This document shows positions 33,841 through 44,800 of a stretch of 64,000 nucleotides of DNA, piece by piece. Numbering within the stretch: position 1 is the stretch's first letter; every line of letters begins with the position of its first letter. Under the pieces are notes generated by a model. That model was given only the letters and a program-made list of their open reading frames with translations, was not told where the DNA came from and did not search any database. The DNA comes from Craspedostauros australis (taxonomy: Eukaryota; Bacillariophyta; Bacillariophyceae; Mastogloiales; Achnanthaceae), in NCBI GenBank assembly GCA_026770025.1, contig JAMXDE010000013.1, positions 1,736,001 through 1,800,000 of the forward strand, given 5' to 3'. The position numbers and the translations under genes were made by a program.

Positions 33841-36539
33841 TCCACGGTGATTTTTTGTTGCGTCAGGACGCAAAATCACCGTTTTTTGTCTCCTGACGCA
33901 AAAGTACCCGGATGGATAAAATTGGTTGCGCCAGGACGCAAAATTGAATTTAACGTGGAGATTTAACACGGGGCGAAAAATGATGTGACTCACTCGAACA
34001 CTCGTAAAAAAATCGTTCGCTGTCGTCATTTGTCGCCTGTGCTTTTGGACAAATACTGTGTGTTTTACCGTGTTGTTTTGTACTGATGGATGCAAATCTT
34101 ATCTGCGCTTCACATCCAGCAACAATAGTATCGAAACAACTCTCTGAATGTTGCAATGCATATATTAGTGATTTATGTGTTGTACATTGCCTTATTTGCC
34201 TCGTGCATGCTCTCCTGCTTGCGAAGAGGAGAAAAGGAGTCAGGTATGTTTATCGGACTCTGTCGTCCTCCTTCCTGTTGTGATCCTACCACCCTCCTTG
34301 CCAGCTTGGCTGCCTATGTTTGATACTTCTGTGTTCAAAGAGTGCTTCCAGTCACCCATCAGCTCCGTGTTGTCTGTGGAGTTGGTTGAAGCACACACTT
34401 CGTGCCTTCGGCATGACGATTCGCCTCTGTACATTGACCATCAACCACTTGTTTGTCATGCAAGTACAAGGCTCTCGTTCATTCTGTATCGCTTCAAATC
34501 AAAAGGGATGCTCCTTCATTTGTCCTCACACTTGTGCTTACCAGATTTGAACTTCCAAGACTCAGCGCATCCCTGCCGCAAACAGGGTCGCAGGCAAGAG
34601 CTCGCACCATCGAAGGCACGAATGTCCTTCCTGTGCGGAGTTCAGTTCCAAGACCACATGAGGCATACATACAAGAGAAGCATATCATGTTTGCCAGTGT
34701 GCGCATCCGCACCATTGTCAAATGAGCCCCCTTTGGTTGGCAGAAGCTAATGTGTGGGGTGGTGACTGCATTCTTGGCGGCCATATTTGTTGCCAGAATC
34801 TGGATGAATCTGATTGCCGTCCTGCTATCAAATATGTACATCTTCTTATTCATGTTAATAAGAACAATAATAAGTCACTGAATGTCCTCCGCGTACAAAG
34901 TTACCTCGAAGGCTTCAGTGTTGGCCGCCTACAACGAGCCTAGGGCCGATTGCGCTGAAACGACTTCCCTGTGTCTCTCACTGCCTAGCCTACCACGATT
35001 TGTCAGCACCATGGGCCATCAAACATACCGCACTGGGCATCCGACTTGCGCCCGCTATGCTCTTTCACGAACCTCATGCACTGATCTGTGCTCCATATTG
35101 CTGCTTGTTCGCCCTTCCTCCCAAGGCCCCGTGTAACCGTCGTTTGCGCAGACCCATTTCTCGTCACTGCACTCTCACGGCGTGTGTGAGTCCTTGGCGT
35201 ACTCCTCTTCTCTCCTGCGTTGCTGCACGTTGTTGCTGCTCAACTGCCTGGGCCCTTATCCGTGCTGCTTGCACATGCTTCACTCACCGGCTCTGAGCAT
35301 CCACTGGCCACCTCACCACCTCCACTCTTGCCGCATTCGTCATGAGGGCTTGGTCTGTCGCCAGGATACCTCCGCCTCCGATCGCCCATTGCTCGTTCAC
35401 CCTGGCTCATACTTCTTTTCCTGGGCTGCCGCGCGCTTGCGTCCATCCTGGTCATGTAGCACGCTGTTGCGCGCTTCCCATGGCTTCTGTCAAACCTCCC
35501 ACAGCCCTCGAATGGCTATGCCTCTCCAGTTCGCTGGCTTCATTGGGAGCTCTTCCTCCATCATCACGGACTCCTGTATTGTCCTCCACTGCCTCGCCCA
35601 GCGCCCACGCACCATCATACCCCATCCGATCACTTGTTGGGCATTGGCTGCTTCTTGGATTCGCGTTGGTGCTCTTGGCTCCATGTTGTCCATGTTGCTC
35701 CAACTCCTCAGCTGGCAGAGCATCTCTTGGACCATATCTGGATCTCCTCCTACCCGAAGCATGTCATCTCCCCACTCTGCATTCGCCTTCTCCCTCACAG
35801 AGACCGCTGCTGGATGCCAACACTGCATGACTTGCTCCGTTGTTATCTTATTCACATTTGTACTAACACATTCATGTTTCTCAATGAAGCAAGCAATCTT
35901 TGCTTGAAAGATAAGCACATGGATGGCGATCTTGATTCGACGGGAACATCTAATGAGGTTGGGACCCAATGGAAGGAGGAAGCAACACAGATGCAGACAC
36001 AAACTAAGATACACATCTCGCCTCGCAAGGAATGAATGAGACACTGATGTCGTGTGAAGCTGCCTGGAGAGGCACAGAATGACGTGGAGGAAGAACGGAA
36101 AGGACCGCAGGTCCTATTGGCACACGAAGAAAAACAAGTAATCGAAGAGACATGAACACACGGAAAGCTAAAGAAAGCACCACAGTTACGGCATCATAGT
36201 AGTGCAATTACTGATATGGTACCAACAAACTAGAGTTGGTATCTTCATGATCACTGCAAACGACAGCATCCTCCAGAGTATGTGCTTGATGCAGAGAACA
36301 CTGAACACTGCGCGAAAATAACACGAGACAAGAGCTAAGAAAATAACACGAAGGAAATCCACACAAGAAGGAGAGAGTTTTGTGGCGCTGAGTCCAACAA
36401 GTCGATGTAATTTATCCCTCGTGTTAAATTGTCGCACTAATTCTCCATTTGCGTCCTGACGCAAAAGATCGAAAATTGTCTCGAAATTTGCGTCCTGACG
36501 CATCTTGGGTCCATTATCGCGACGAAAAATCACCGTGGA
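33841..36539. mobile_element. DNA element with inverted termini and TA flanks
   Basis: The left end TCCACGGTGATTTTT at 33841 is the inverse of AAAATCACCGTGGA ending at 36539, and both ends abut a TA dinucleotide (33839-33840, 36540-36541). The similarity continues about 130 bp inward, with ATTTAACACG blocks at both inner edges. Three copies of the near-palindrome TTGCGTC(A/C)GGACGCAAA lie at the left end (near 33859, 33891 and 33927) and two at the right (near 36449, 36487). A TA target is typical of Tc1/mariner-like elements, but the interior carries no recognisable transposase; it holds a decayed frame at 35397-36044. It may be a non-autonomous element. Confidence 0.75.
35397..36044 (-). 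pseudogene. Decayed ORF resembling the C-terminal domain of stramenopile RT proteins
   Basis: Minus-strand frame with one internal TGA at 35490-35492. Readable motifs are QQVIGWGMMVRGRWARQW, then RGIAIRGLW, the stop, and KPWEARNSVLHDQDG. The pattern QxxIGWxxxxRGRxSxxW ... LWxxxxxxWxxRNxxxH is one I associate with C-termini of reverse-transcriptase proteins in diatoms. No reverse transcriptase domain is present. It lies inside the TA-flanked element, so it is either cargo or the remnant of something the element captured. Frame starts with GTG, so no start is assigned. Confidence 0.4.
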
Positions 36540-36826
36540 TATACTCCCACACATTCACATCACCTGCTCTCCTCGTACACAAAGTTGATTCGAGCACACA
36601 TTCACTGATGATATGGAAACGGGATTTGGCGCCGCACAACCCTGGCTAGCGAAAATACGATACTCGTCATGTTGGACATCGCAACTGGGCCGCTGCAGAT
36701 TCCATCCAGTACGGTGGTCGTGATTCGGTGCCATTGGATGCTCTCGTGACTAAGCAGTCCTGCGATCGCCGATATGTTGGGAACAATCTGTTTGCGTTGT
36801 TCGTGTTTCGGAGGTCCTGGATCGCT

Positions 36827-38942
36827 CTAGACCTCTTCGTCATTCTCCTCGGCTTCTCCGACATTCTCGGTCGAGTCCACTGCACCTGCGCCTGCTTCAG
36901 CAACTGCTTGACCTGCGGCGTCTTCCTCGATTTGCGACAGGCGCATGGAGAAACGGCGGGACAAACGCTCTGCCATCAACATGCGATTCTCGCGAGCATT
37001 GTCGTACTCCTCATGGCACTGCACAGTCGAAGAAGCAACCAAAGATCGTAGCGGAAAGAGATGGATGGTTTCAGAACAAAGATATCATGTCAGATGCGAG
37101 TACGATAGTGTGACGAATGAATGAATGAATGGATGGATGGCTGAACGGCTGAATGGTCGGAAACACAGATACATCATACATGCGCACCATCATACCAGCT
37201 GCGCATACCATTCACACAAACCACCCACTCATACCACATGAAACGCACTGTGCCACCCCACAGAACAGGAAACACACTCACCTGACCCATGAAAGCACAG
37301 AACTCAAGGAAGTCAACATATCCGCTGCCATCTGCATCCATCACTGCCCACAACGCTTCGAAGTCATGACGGTTCATTTCGACCGCCTTTCCAGAGCTCA
37401 AGAACTCCCACATGCCCTCCTTCGTGATGTTGCCAACGGAGCTTGCACGTCGGTCGCTCTTGTTGGCCGTGGATTGGGCGTCGATCTTCTGGAACTCATG
37501 TGCCAATGTAGCGGCATCCATGCGTCTGGCCGGTACGCGGATGCTCATAGTCTGTGCAACACGTGCGGCGAATACGGCACGGTATCTCTTTGCCTGCTGT
37601 TTGTTGTAGATGTAGACTGCGATGGCGACTACGATGAGAAAGAGGAGGACACCGCCGATGGTGAATCCAGCGATGACTCCCGACTTGACGGGTGTGGTTG
37701 GCTCTTGGTATGGGTTTGTGGCGCAGTTGGGATCGAACTGTGTCGTCCATGGATTGAATGATTGATTGGTTGATTGATTGGTGGAATGCATGGAGGGACG
37801 GGAGAGATGGCAAATGAAAGAAGATCGAGAATGTGAGAGGAGGAAGCAGCGGCAGATTTATGAAGTCAAAAAGATCGCCGATGCCAACTGCGCTACGAAA
37901 ATGTAAGCCTTGGCATCTGTAGAATACAGAATAGATGTACTTGCCTCACACCATTGCTCCTCTGATGGGTAAACGCCAGTCAGCGAAGTGTTGGTCATGG
38001 GGACCTCGATGCGGAGTGCTTCAGGGACGACGAACTCGTGGTAGGTGCTCCTGATGCCCGCAATGAACTCGTCTTCTGTGATGCGCTGGCTGTTGCAGCT
38101 CACAAAAAAGAGCAACTCGGAGCTGTTGTAAATAGAACTAATCTCGCTTTGAGCACTGCATGCTGCATCGAGGCATGTGATTGTGACCACAGCGGTCAAA
38201 AAGCTCCGACCCGCCACGACTCCCTTGGTCACAGTGGTGTCGTTTCCAACTGGGTATGTGATCGTGTTTTCTTCACCTGCCTGGCGGAGAGGGAAATCCA
38301 GGTTTTGTTGAAAGGGCAAGTTGATGATTCTCCCATCCAGCTCAAAGGTTGACGTTCCATAGGCGTCCAAGGCCTGCGCCAGCCCGATCGTGCCGACCTC
38401 TGGTGCTGGGGGCATGATTCTGTATCGATGATGGAATGTTCTTGTCCCTGAGTTCGTGTAGTTGCTGTACATCCTTGATGGGAACCCACCCGTCAAGATG
38501 GTTCCTAGTCCAGCGATGGGGGTTGCTTCCACCACGAGAGGCTGGGAGTCTGCTCCGTAAGTGTACGAATCACAGACGAAGAACCCATCAAAGGCGGGCT
38601 TGAGAGAGAGAGAAAGAAAGAAGCAGAAGTATGCGCGGGGATATGCCAAACAGAAAATTGGCCACACAACGGAGAATAGGAAAAAAGGTGAGGTGAGGAC
38701 GAAGGGGGTGGGCAGTACTAGCAGAGGTGCAAACATGATCATGCTCCCCTCGCTGCGTTGCGAAGACGTACCCAGATTCCTGGCTGATCGGCAATGTCAT
38801 ACTTGGCATTATCCTTGTAGCGAGGATCTGAATCAGAGAGGCAGGGTTCGCGCCATGGATTGCCGCAATTGGCACCAGCCACCATGTTGCCCGCCATGGC
38901 AGCGGCGATGGTGATGCTTGCGAAGAGGAAGCGCGAGGTCAT
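36827..38942 (-). CDS. Secreted/type I membrane protein with cytoplasmic EF-hand, four exons
   Basis: Exons 38942..38772, 38598..37945, 37737..37282 and 37018..36827 join with all introns in phase 0, giving 490 residues. Exon 1 begins with a signal peptide (MTSRFLFASITIAAAMAG). The extracellular part (to about residue 285) has several Cys and N-glycosylation sites (NDTT, NSS, NTS). Exon 3 has one membrane helix (GVIAGFTIGGVLLFLIVVAI) followed by basic residues, then a degenerate EF-hand and a canonical loop DADGSGYVDFLE. The C-terminus is acidic. Intron 1 is GT-AG (GTACGT). Intron 2 appears to be GC-AG (GAG|GCAAGT ... ACAG). Intron 3 is GT-AG (GTGAGT). A calcium-responsive surface receptor or anchor is a fair inference; the ectodomain is not one I recognise. 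The exon chain is supported by frame, not by transcripts. Confidence 0.75.
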
Positions 38943-39170
38943 GCTGAATTCGTTGATCTCGTTGAGTCTGAATTTCTGGCCAGATCAGAATTTGTGAGAG
39001 CATCGGCAGCTCGTTTCCCAGCTGCGGAGCTTCAATGCGCCTTGCCTACAACTTGTTGCGGTCTTGATGTGGTTCATCAGCTGTGGCTGCGGCTGCGGGC
39101 TGTCACCGTGATCGTGCTTCAACGACCATCATACCAATAGCACGCACTCACACATACACACACGTCTATG

Positions 39171-39200
39171 CAGAGCAGTGCAGAGCAGTGCAGAGCAGTG
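39171..39200 (+). repeat. Tandem repeat, CAGAGCAGTG x3
   Basis: Three perfect 10-bp copies, about 230 bp upstream of the EF-hand gene start at 38942, in its likely promoter region. Confidence 0.9.
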
Positions 39201-39557
39201 CGACACAGGCCAGACACCCATCACAGGAAGAAATTGAATCACCAAATCCGTGTCCACTGTTCTCATTTCCCCTGTCTTCAACACTCCGTCATGGTGGGAT
39301 ATGGTGTCAGCTCTCTACCAATCAGTGCTCGCACTCCTTGAAGTAACGATCGTGGCGACAACGTCAAAGACTGGACAAAGCAGGAAGAGGGAAGCCGCAC
39401 AAAGCTCCAGCAATCATTGAGCTTTCCCACCTCGAATGCACAGTCGTTCTGGGATGTGTTACTACTACACCAAGTCACACGTTCATCGCTGTGCCGATGT
39501 TTGTTACCTCAGGAACTGTGATTCGTGAACACAATATAAATGGGGGTTACGGCAACA

Positions 39558-40097
39558 TCATATTATTTCATGTTTGCAGGTGGTTGATCGTCGCTTCGCC
39601 TTTGCTGAGTTGGTCATTTTTGGGCTGCCGAGTTGGATTCGTGTGGTGTCTGCTGACACGAATTGGTGAGAAAAGCCTCGCACACTGCCGGTTTCGGGAT
39701 TAACCATTTGACACGGCTCGCACAGAGCGGGCTTGTCGAAGTAGAGTACTACTCCATTCGTATGAGTGTGCTGTGCGACATGGGCTTGGACTATGTTTAA
39801 CGGTGGAGGGTTAGCATAGAAGCTGCGGTAAACCATGTCACAGTCATTTCCCACAACAATTGTCGAGTGCCGCAGGCTCGCAATCACGTCGTCAACAGAC
39901 TCCTTTTTGTCTGCGCGGTGTCGCAATACGACGTCATCATATGACTTCGTTTCTCCTCGTTGCTCAATGACATACCTCCATCTTCGTATCAGACCTTTGT
40001 TCAATTTGTCTCCTTTCTGTTCGTGGTGATCATATAGGTTGATGCAAGCTTCGTGAGCAGACAACGGCCCAGCTCGTCGCGGCCTGCGAGTCATCAT
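39558..40097 (-). CDS. Hypothetical protein, 179 aa
   Basis: Open frame from ATG at 40097 (MMTRRPRRAG) to 39558. It contains a basic N-terminus, YEL-free charged helices and a Cys pair (LCEPCQ). No domain, signal peptide or membrane segment is recognised. It is divergent from the mariner-like relic at 40418. It may be real or a chance frame; a splice donor could lie near the end, since the last 40 residues look less protein-like. Confidence 0.3.
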   Translation of the reverse strand: MMTRRPRRAGPLSAHEACINLYDHHEQKGDKLNKGLIRRWRYVIEQRGETKSYDDVVLRHRADKKESVDDVIASLRHSTIVVGNDCDMVYRSFYANPPPLNIVQAHVAQHTHTNGVVLYFDKPALCEPCQMVNPETGSVRGFSHQFVSADTTRIQLGSPKMTNSAKAKRRSTTCKHEII

Positions 40098-40417
40098 TTT
40101 TTGGGAGTGCCCTGCTGCACATCTTGATCGCAATTACAGCATCGCAATCCATACTGAATTAGGCTACTACATGACGAATATGGCTGCCACCACTATCAAG
40201 GTGCCCGATCTTACAGGGCTTGCCACATTGTAGTTGCGTTCATTCACTGCTCTTGTATGCATCCAATTAGTGAATGTTGTGCGTTGCATGCTGGAACTTG
40301 CTCGTTTCTTTCCGACTTGTTGTCATCGACGGACTCCATGATGTACCTTGCCAATTCCTCAGTATGTAGCTTCGGACAAGAGCCCTTCATGTACTTGTTG
40401 TCACAAGTGTCATCTAG

Positions 40418-40987
40418 ATGATGGAATCAATGGAACGCAAGAAGAGGAAACGCATATCTACAGACGGACGGATTCGGATCTTGGTGACGCTCTTGCTGTC
40501 GCAAGCCGATGGCTGTTGCAAGGATGGGGTGCTTGATCATCTGGCAGCGCGCTACGACGTGCATCCCACCACGGTCCAGAAAATGATGATCAATGCGAGA
40601 AAGACTATGGCCAGCAACTTCCAATCATTTTGGAGCTTGCTGCCGCAGTATCATGCATGTCAGGGTGTGCTCAAATGGGATCAAGAGGACCTGTCAGAAC
40701 ACCTACAACACCTTCACATCAACGATGCGGCAATCGCTTACACAGCTGCTGCTGCCCTTAATATGCCACCAACCACGCTACACCATATGCGAATCGAAAC
40801 AAAGCGCCGTCTCAAAACATATTCGGACTCAGAGAAGGACAAGGCCGATCATCTTTGCTTCTGTATCAATCACATTGCTGATGATGGGTTGTTCCAATGC
40901 TTGGATGATGTTGTCCACTTGACTGAGAAGGGGCTCTTCATTCACTTAACCAATTGTGGGCAATGGTGTGTTGTGGGTGAAGAACCC
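40418..40987 (+). pseudogene. Mariner-like transposase relic, cut by element F
   Basis: From ATG at 40418 the frame encodes a basic N-terminus, a helix-turn-helix (HLAARYDVHPTTVQKMM), a second DNA-binding-like region, then DDVVHLTEKGLFIHLTN. In plant- and stramenopile-type mariner transposases the last stretch is DVVHIDEKWF, where the Asp is the first catalytic residue; here it is Thr. The frame then runs into the LTR of element F at GEEP, 40988. The DNA on the far side of F (48876 on) has an immediate TGA and no sign of the remaining catalytic core, so the gene was probably broken before F arrived. Confidence 0.6.
40982..40987 (+). repeat. Left target-site duplication of element F (GAACCC)
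   Basis: GAACCC at 40982-40987 recurs at 48870-48875 directly outside the other LTR. Confidence 0.9.
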
Positions 40988-41790
40988 TGTTGGCAAGTTC
41001 CGCGCACGGTAACCTACGATCGTGGAAGATGGTGTTGGTTGATAGTCGTTCGTTTGCTATTTCATTACTTGGCTACTCCGATGCTCTCGGTGTACGCCCG
41101 TTCTCTTGCCCGATGCTCTCGGCGCTTCAATCTGTTTCGTAGATTCAGTCTCCGACTATGAGTCGGTACGCGAGATACTCTCTCGCTTCTCTCTCTCTGT
41201 ATTCTCTCTCTCTCTCTCTCAACATCGTGTACTCGTCGTGCACGATACTCCGTGTTCGATACGTACTCCGTATTCAACACTCCGTTCATTCAGTACTGGC
41301 TCCTACTCCATGAGTACTCGCCATTTGAAGTTCACCTTCTGTATCCATGATGCTGATGCCCTTCGGTCATCGGATCTTAGCCTCCTGCTCTGACTTGGAG
41401 ACAGATGTCGACGTGGTGACACGATGACATCCTGTCGACGTCAGTAGGCGTCCTTCTGCTCTCCAGATGTCACGTTCCATTGGTGATGAAGTGGTCTGTC
41501 AGATGATATCGTCATCTGAGGTTTAGTTGGGAAGTACCTCGAGATTCTCTTGGTACCATTGATGGATGGACGGACGATCTTCCAATTCTCTCAGGAATCG
41601 TCATTTGCAAATTTCCTCCAGAAATCTTGCCCCTTTTCGTGTGTTCCATTTCCCCTGTAATTCTGACGAATCACAGTATACTATCGACACGAATGTAGTT
41701 ATACCGTCCAAGTGCGTATGAGAGAATAGCGGGTGAACGATGCACATATACTCGTACATCTCGACATATACTCACATGTACATCTCGACA
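40988..41790 (-). repeat. 3' LTR of element F
   Basis: 803 bp; on the element strand it starts TGTCGAGATG at 41790 and ends CCAACA at 40988. Confidence 0.93.
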
Positions 41791-41810
41791 CCCTTCCTAT
41801 GTGCATTCGG

Positions 41811-44800
41811 TCATTCGAATGTTCTCGATGTGTCAAGGTACGACTTCTCGTGTTCACGTTGTAAGTCGGCCTTGATGTTCTTGGTGAATCCGTCGCTTGT
41901 GTTTTGCTCGGATTTGACGAAAATGATTTCGATGGTTTTGTTGATTACCATGTTCCTCACGTAGTGATGGCGCACGTCGATGTGCCGCGATCGTTGGGAT
42001 GTTGATGGGTTCTTGGCGATGAAGATCGCTCCGATGTTGTCCACACGGACCTTGATCGGCGTCTTCACTGGGACGCCCACACTTTCGAGTAGCTGCACGA
42101 CGAAGAAGATTTCCTTTGCCGCTTCGGAAAGGGCAACGTATTCTGCTTCGGATGAGCTGAGTGTGACGGCCTTCTGTGCCTTGGATCGCCAAAGGATTGG
42201 CACCTTGCACAAGTATAGGATGAATCCCCCTACGCTGATTCTCGTGTTCTTGTCTCCTGCATATTCGCTATCGCAGAAGAGTTCCATGTCCCAGCCGTCG
42301 TCGTCTGGACGCGCTGGATGGATCTTCAATCCATAGTCCTTTGTATCGATCACGTACTTGATGATCCGATACATCTCCTTCATTGCGGCCTTGGTGGGCC
42401 CGATCAATACCTTGGAGAGTTCCCTCACAGGGTTCGCGATATCTGGTCGCGAGTGCTTGATGAGGAAGAGTAGCATGCCGACGCCTCGGCGGTACTCGGC
42501 ATGTTCTTCCGCTCCGACCTTCTGCAGTCCGTTATCTTCGGATGGTCGTACGATGATTTGACCCGGGGTTCCCGGTGTCCCATAACGTTGCATCTTCTCA
42601 ACCTTGGTTCCGAACTCTTCGATGAGATGTCGGATGAGGTGTGGTTGACGCAATGTCGCTCTAGTCTTGTCGTGGTTCAGTTCAATGTTGCAGCTGAGGT
42701 AGTCTCCGAGTCCACGCTCGATTGTCACCTTGAATTTGCTGCCTTGGATGTCCTTCAGGAATGTCTCTAGTGCCTTGGAGTCTCCGCAACAGAAGCAATC
42801 GTCCACGTAGATGGCCACGATCATGCTTCCTTCGTTCGTCTTCCTGTAGAACAGGCACGGGTCTGCTGCGCTCTGTTCGAAGTTGATATTCTTGAGGGTC
42901 GATACCAACATCTTGAACCATTGCCTGGCGCTCTGCACAAGTCCGTAGATAGGCTTGTGTAGGGTCAGGGCTTCGTCTGGTTGATGATCCATCCCGTTGG
43001 GACAGTTCATGTAGATCTCCTCGTCGAGGTCTCCGTGTAGGAATGCCGTTACGACATCGACGAGTGCGCAGTCCATCTTCTTGATCAGCATGATCACCAT
43101 CATGACCCGATAGGTCACGTCGTGAATGACGGGTGAGTAGTGCTCTTGGAAATCCACTCCTGCGATTTGTGAATAGCCACATGCAACGAGTCGTGCTCGA
43201 TGTGTGCCGTCACGCTTCAACTTGAAGACCCATTTGCATTTGCAGCATCTGCGGCCGCGTGGAATGGCGTCTCGTTTGATCTTGCTGTACACTTTGCGTG
43301 TATCCATGGAGTCGAACTCCTTCTTGATGGCTGCTCGATATCCCTTTCGATGGATAGGGTCTGGATGATTGAAGGCTCCATCGAATGTTGTAGGTTCGAT
43401 GTGCTTCTCTGATTCCTTGTTCTCGTCCTGCGTCGACAATCCGATGTCGATCGCTGGTGATTCGGTAATGATTGCATTCATTCCGTACAGTCCTGTTGTG
43501 CTATAATGAGTGATCTCAATCTCTCCTTCATCTGCAATTTCTTCGTCATCTGTAGTTTCGTTGTTGGAATAGTTGGTCTCCTCGTCGCTGAGTTTATCGC
43601 TGTCTTCGTTGGATGATGGATCGCTTTCATATCCTTCTTCCTTTCGACCTCGTTCGTTGTGGTCTGCGAGCTCACGCAGAGCTCTGGGAATGCTCTTCCC
43701 TGTAGTCGGTTTGGGATTAGTTTCTCCCTTCCTGCCTCGTGCTTCGTGACGTCGGATCCTCTCCTTTCTATCTATATCACGTTTGCTTGGCTTACTCGGT
43801 GGAGGTCTGAGTGGTGTGTCTTGTGTAGACCTCGCTGGTGTGTTCGGAGGAGTGACGCCTGTGTCATCGTCGGCTTCGTCGCCGGATGGTATGATCTCGT
43901 CATCCTCATGATTGGATTCGCTCCGATCTTCCTCGTTGTTATGGATTAGTTGAGTTACTATTCCATCGTCCTCGTCATCCTCATCGTCACTGTCCGATAG
44001 GATATAATACCTGTTGCTGTCAGCGAAAGATACTCTCTTCGCTTCTGATACTTGACGCGTTGCCGTTCTTGGCATTGCTCCCTTCCGTCCGATGGTTGTG
44101 AAGCCGTCTGCGTCCGTCGTTCCTGATTCGTTGGATATGTTCGGTACTGGTGCCCAGCCACGGAACTGTCCGTATGATTGGTTGAGCCACTTGATGTCGC
44201 GTGAGCAGATCAGTGACTTCGTCGATGGTCTGTACATGTTGTAGACCCCTGATGCATGTTGGTGTGCATATCCGATGAACACCATCTCTTCTCCTCTATT
44301 CTTGAGTTTGGCGGTGATCCCGCCGTAGGTAGTCTTCACAACACCCACTTCTCCGAAAGTGCGGAGTGCATCCGCGTATGGTGGATCATTGCCGAAGAAT
44401 TGTCGATGTGGTGACTCCTTTTGATTCTTCGCTACGGTGATGTTGGCGATGGCGGTGGCAGTGCTAGCAGCAGCTGCCCACAGGCCATGCCTATACTCTT
44501 CGTCAAGTTGTGCTCCGTTGAGCATGGAGCGGATCTTGGTGTAGAGGTACGCGAACTTGCGTTCTACTCTACCGTTCTGTTGCGGCGTGTTCGATGCCGT
44601 GAATTCGAATTTCACGTTGAGTCCTGCATCGATGAGAATATCCTGCGTGGATTTGTTCTCTCCGCTGTTGTCACCTCGGAAGATGATCTGTTGGTCACCA
44701 GTCTGTGACTTGATCGTCTGGACGAATCGTTTGATGTATCCTGGTTGATCACTTTTGTTCTTGAGAAAGAAACTCCAGCAGTGATCCGTGCAGTCGTCCA

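Noticed and set aside
33601-34095. 164-codon minus-strand frame
   Set aside because: It crosses the boundary of the TA-flanked element at 33841 and contains its palindromic end motifs, so it is not a gene.
34175-35907. Plus-strand frames of 191 and 241 codons inside the TA-flanked element
   Set aside because: Cys/Leu/Pro/Ser-rich without domains. The larger overlaps the minus-strand relic that shows recognisable motifs, and the smaller has no independent support.
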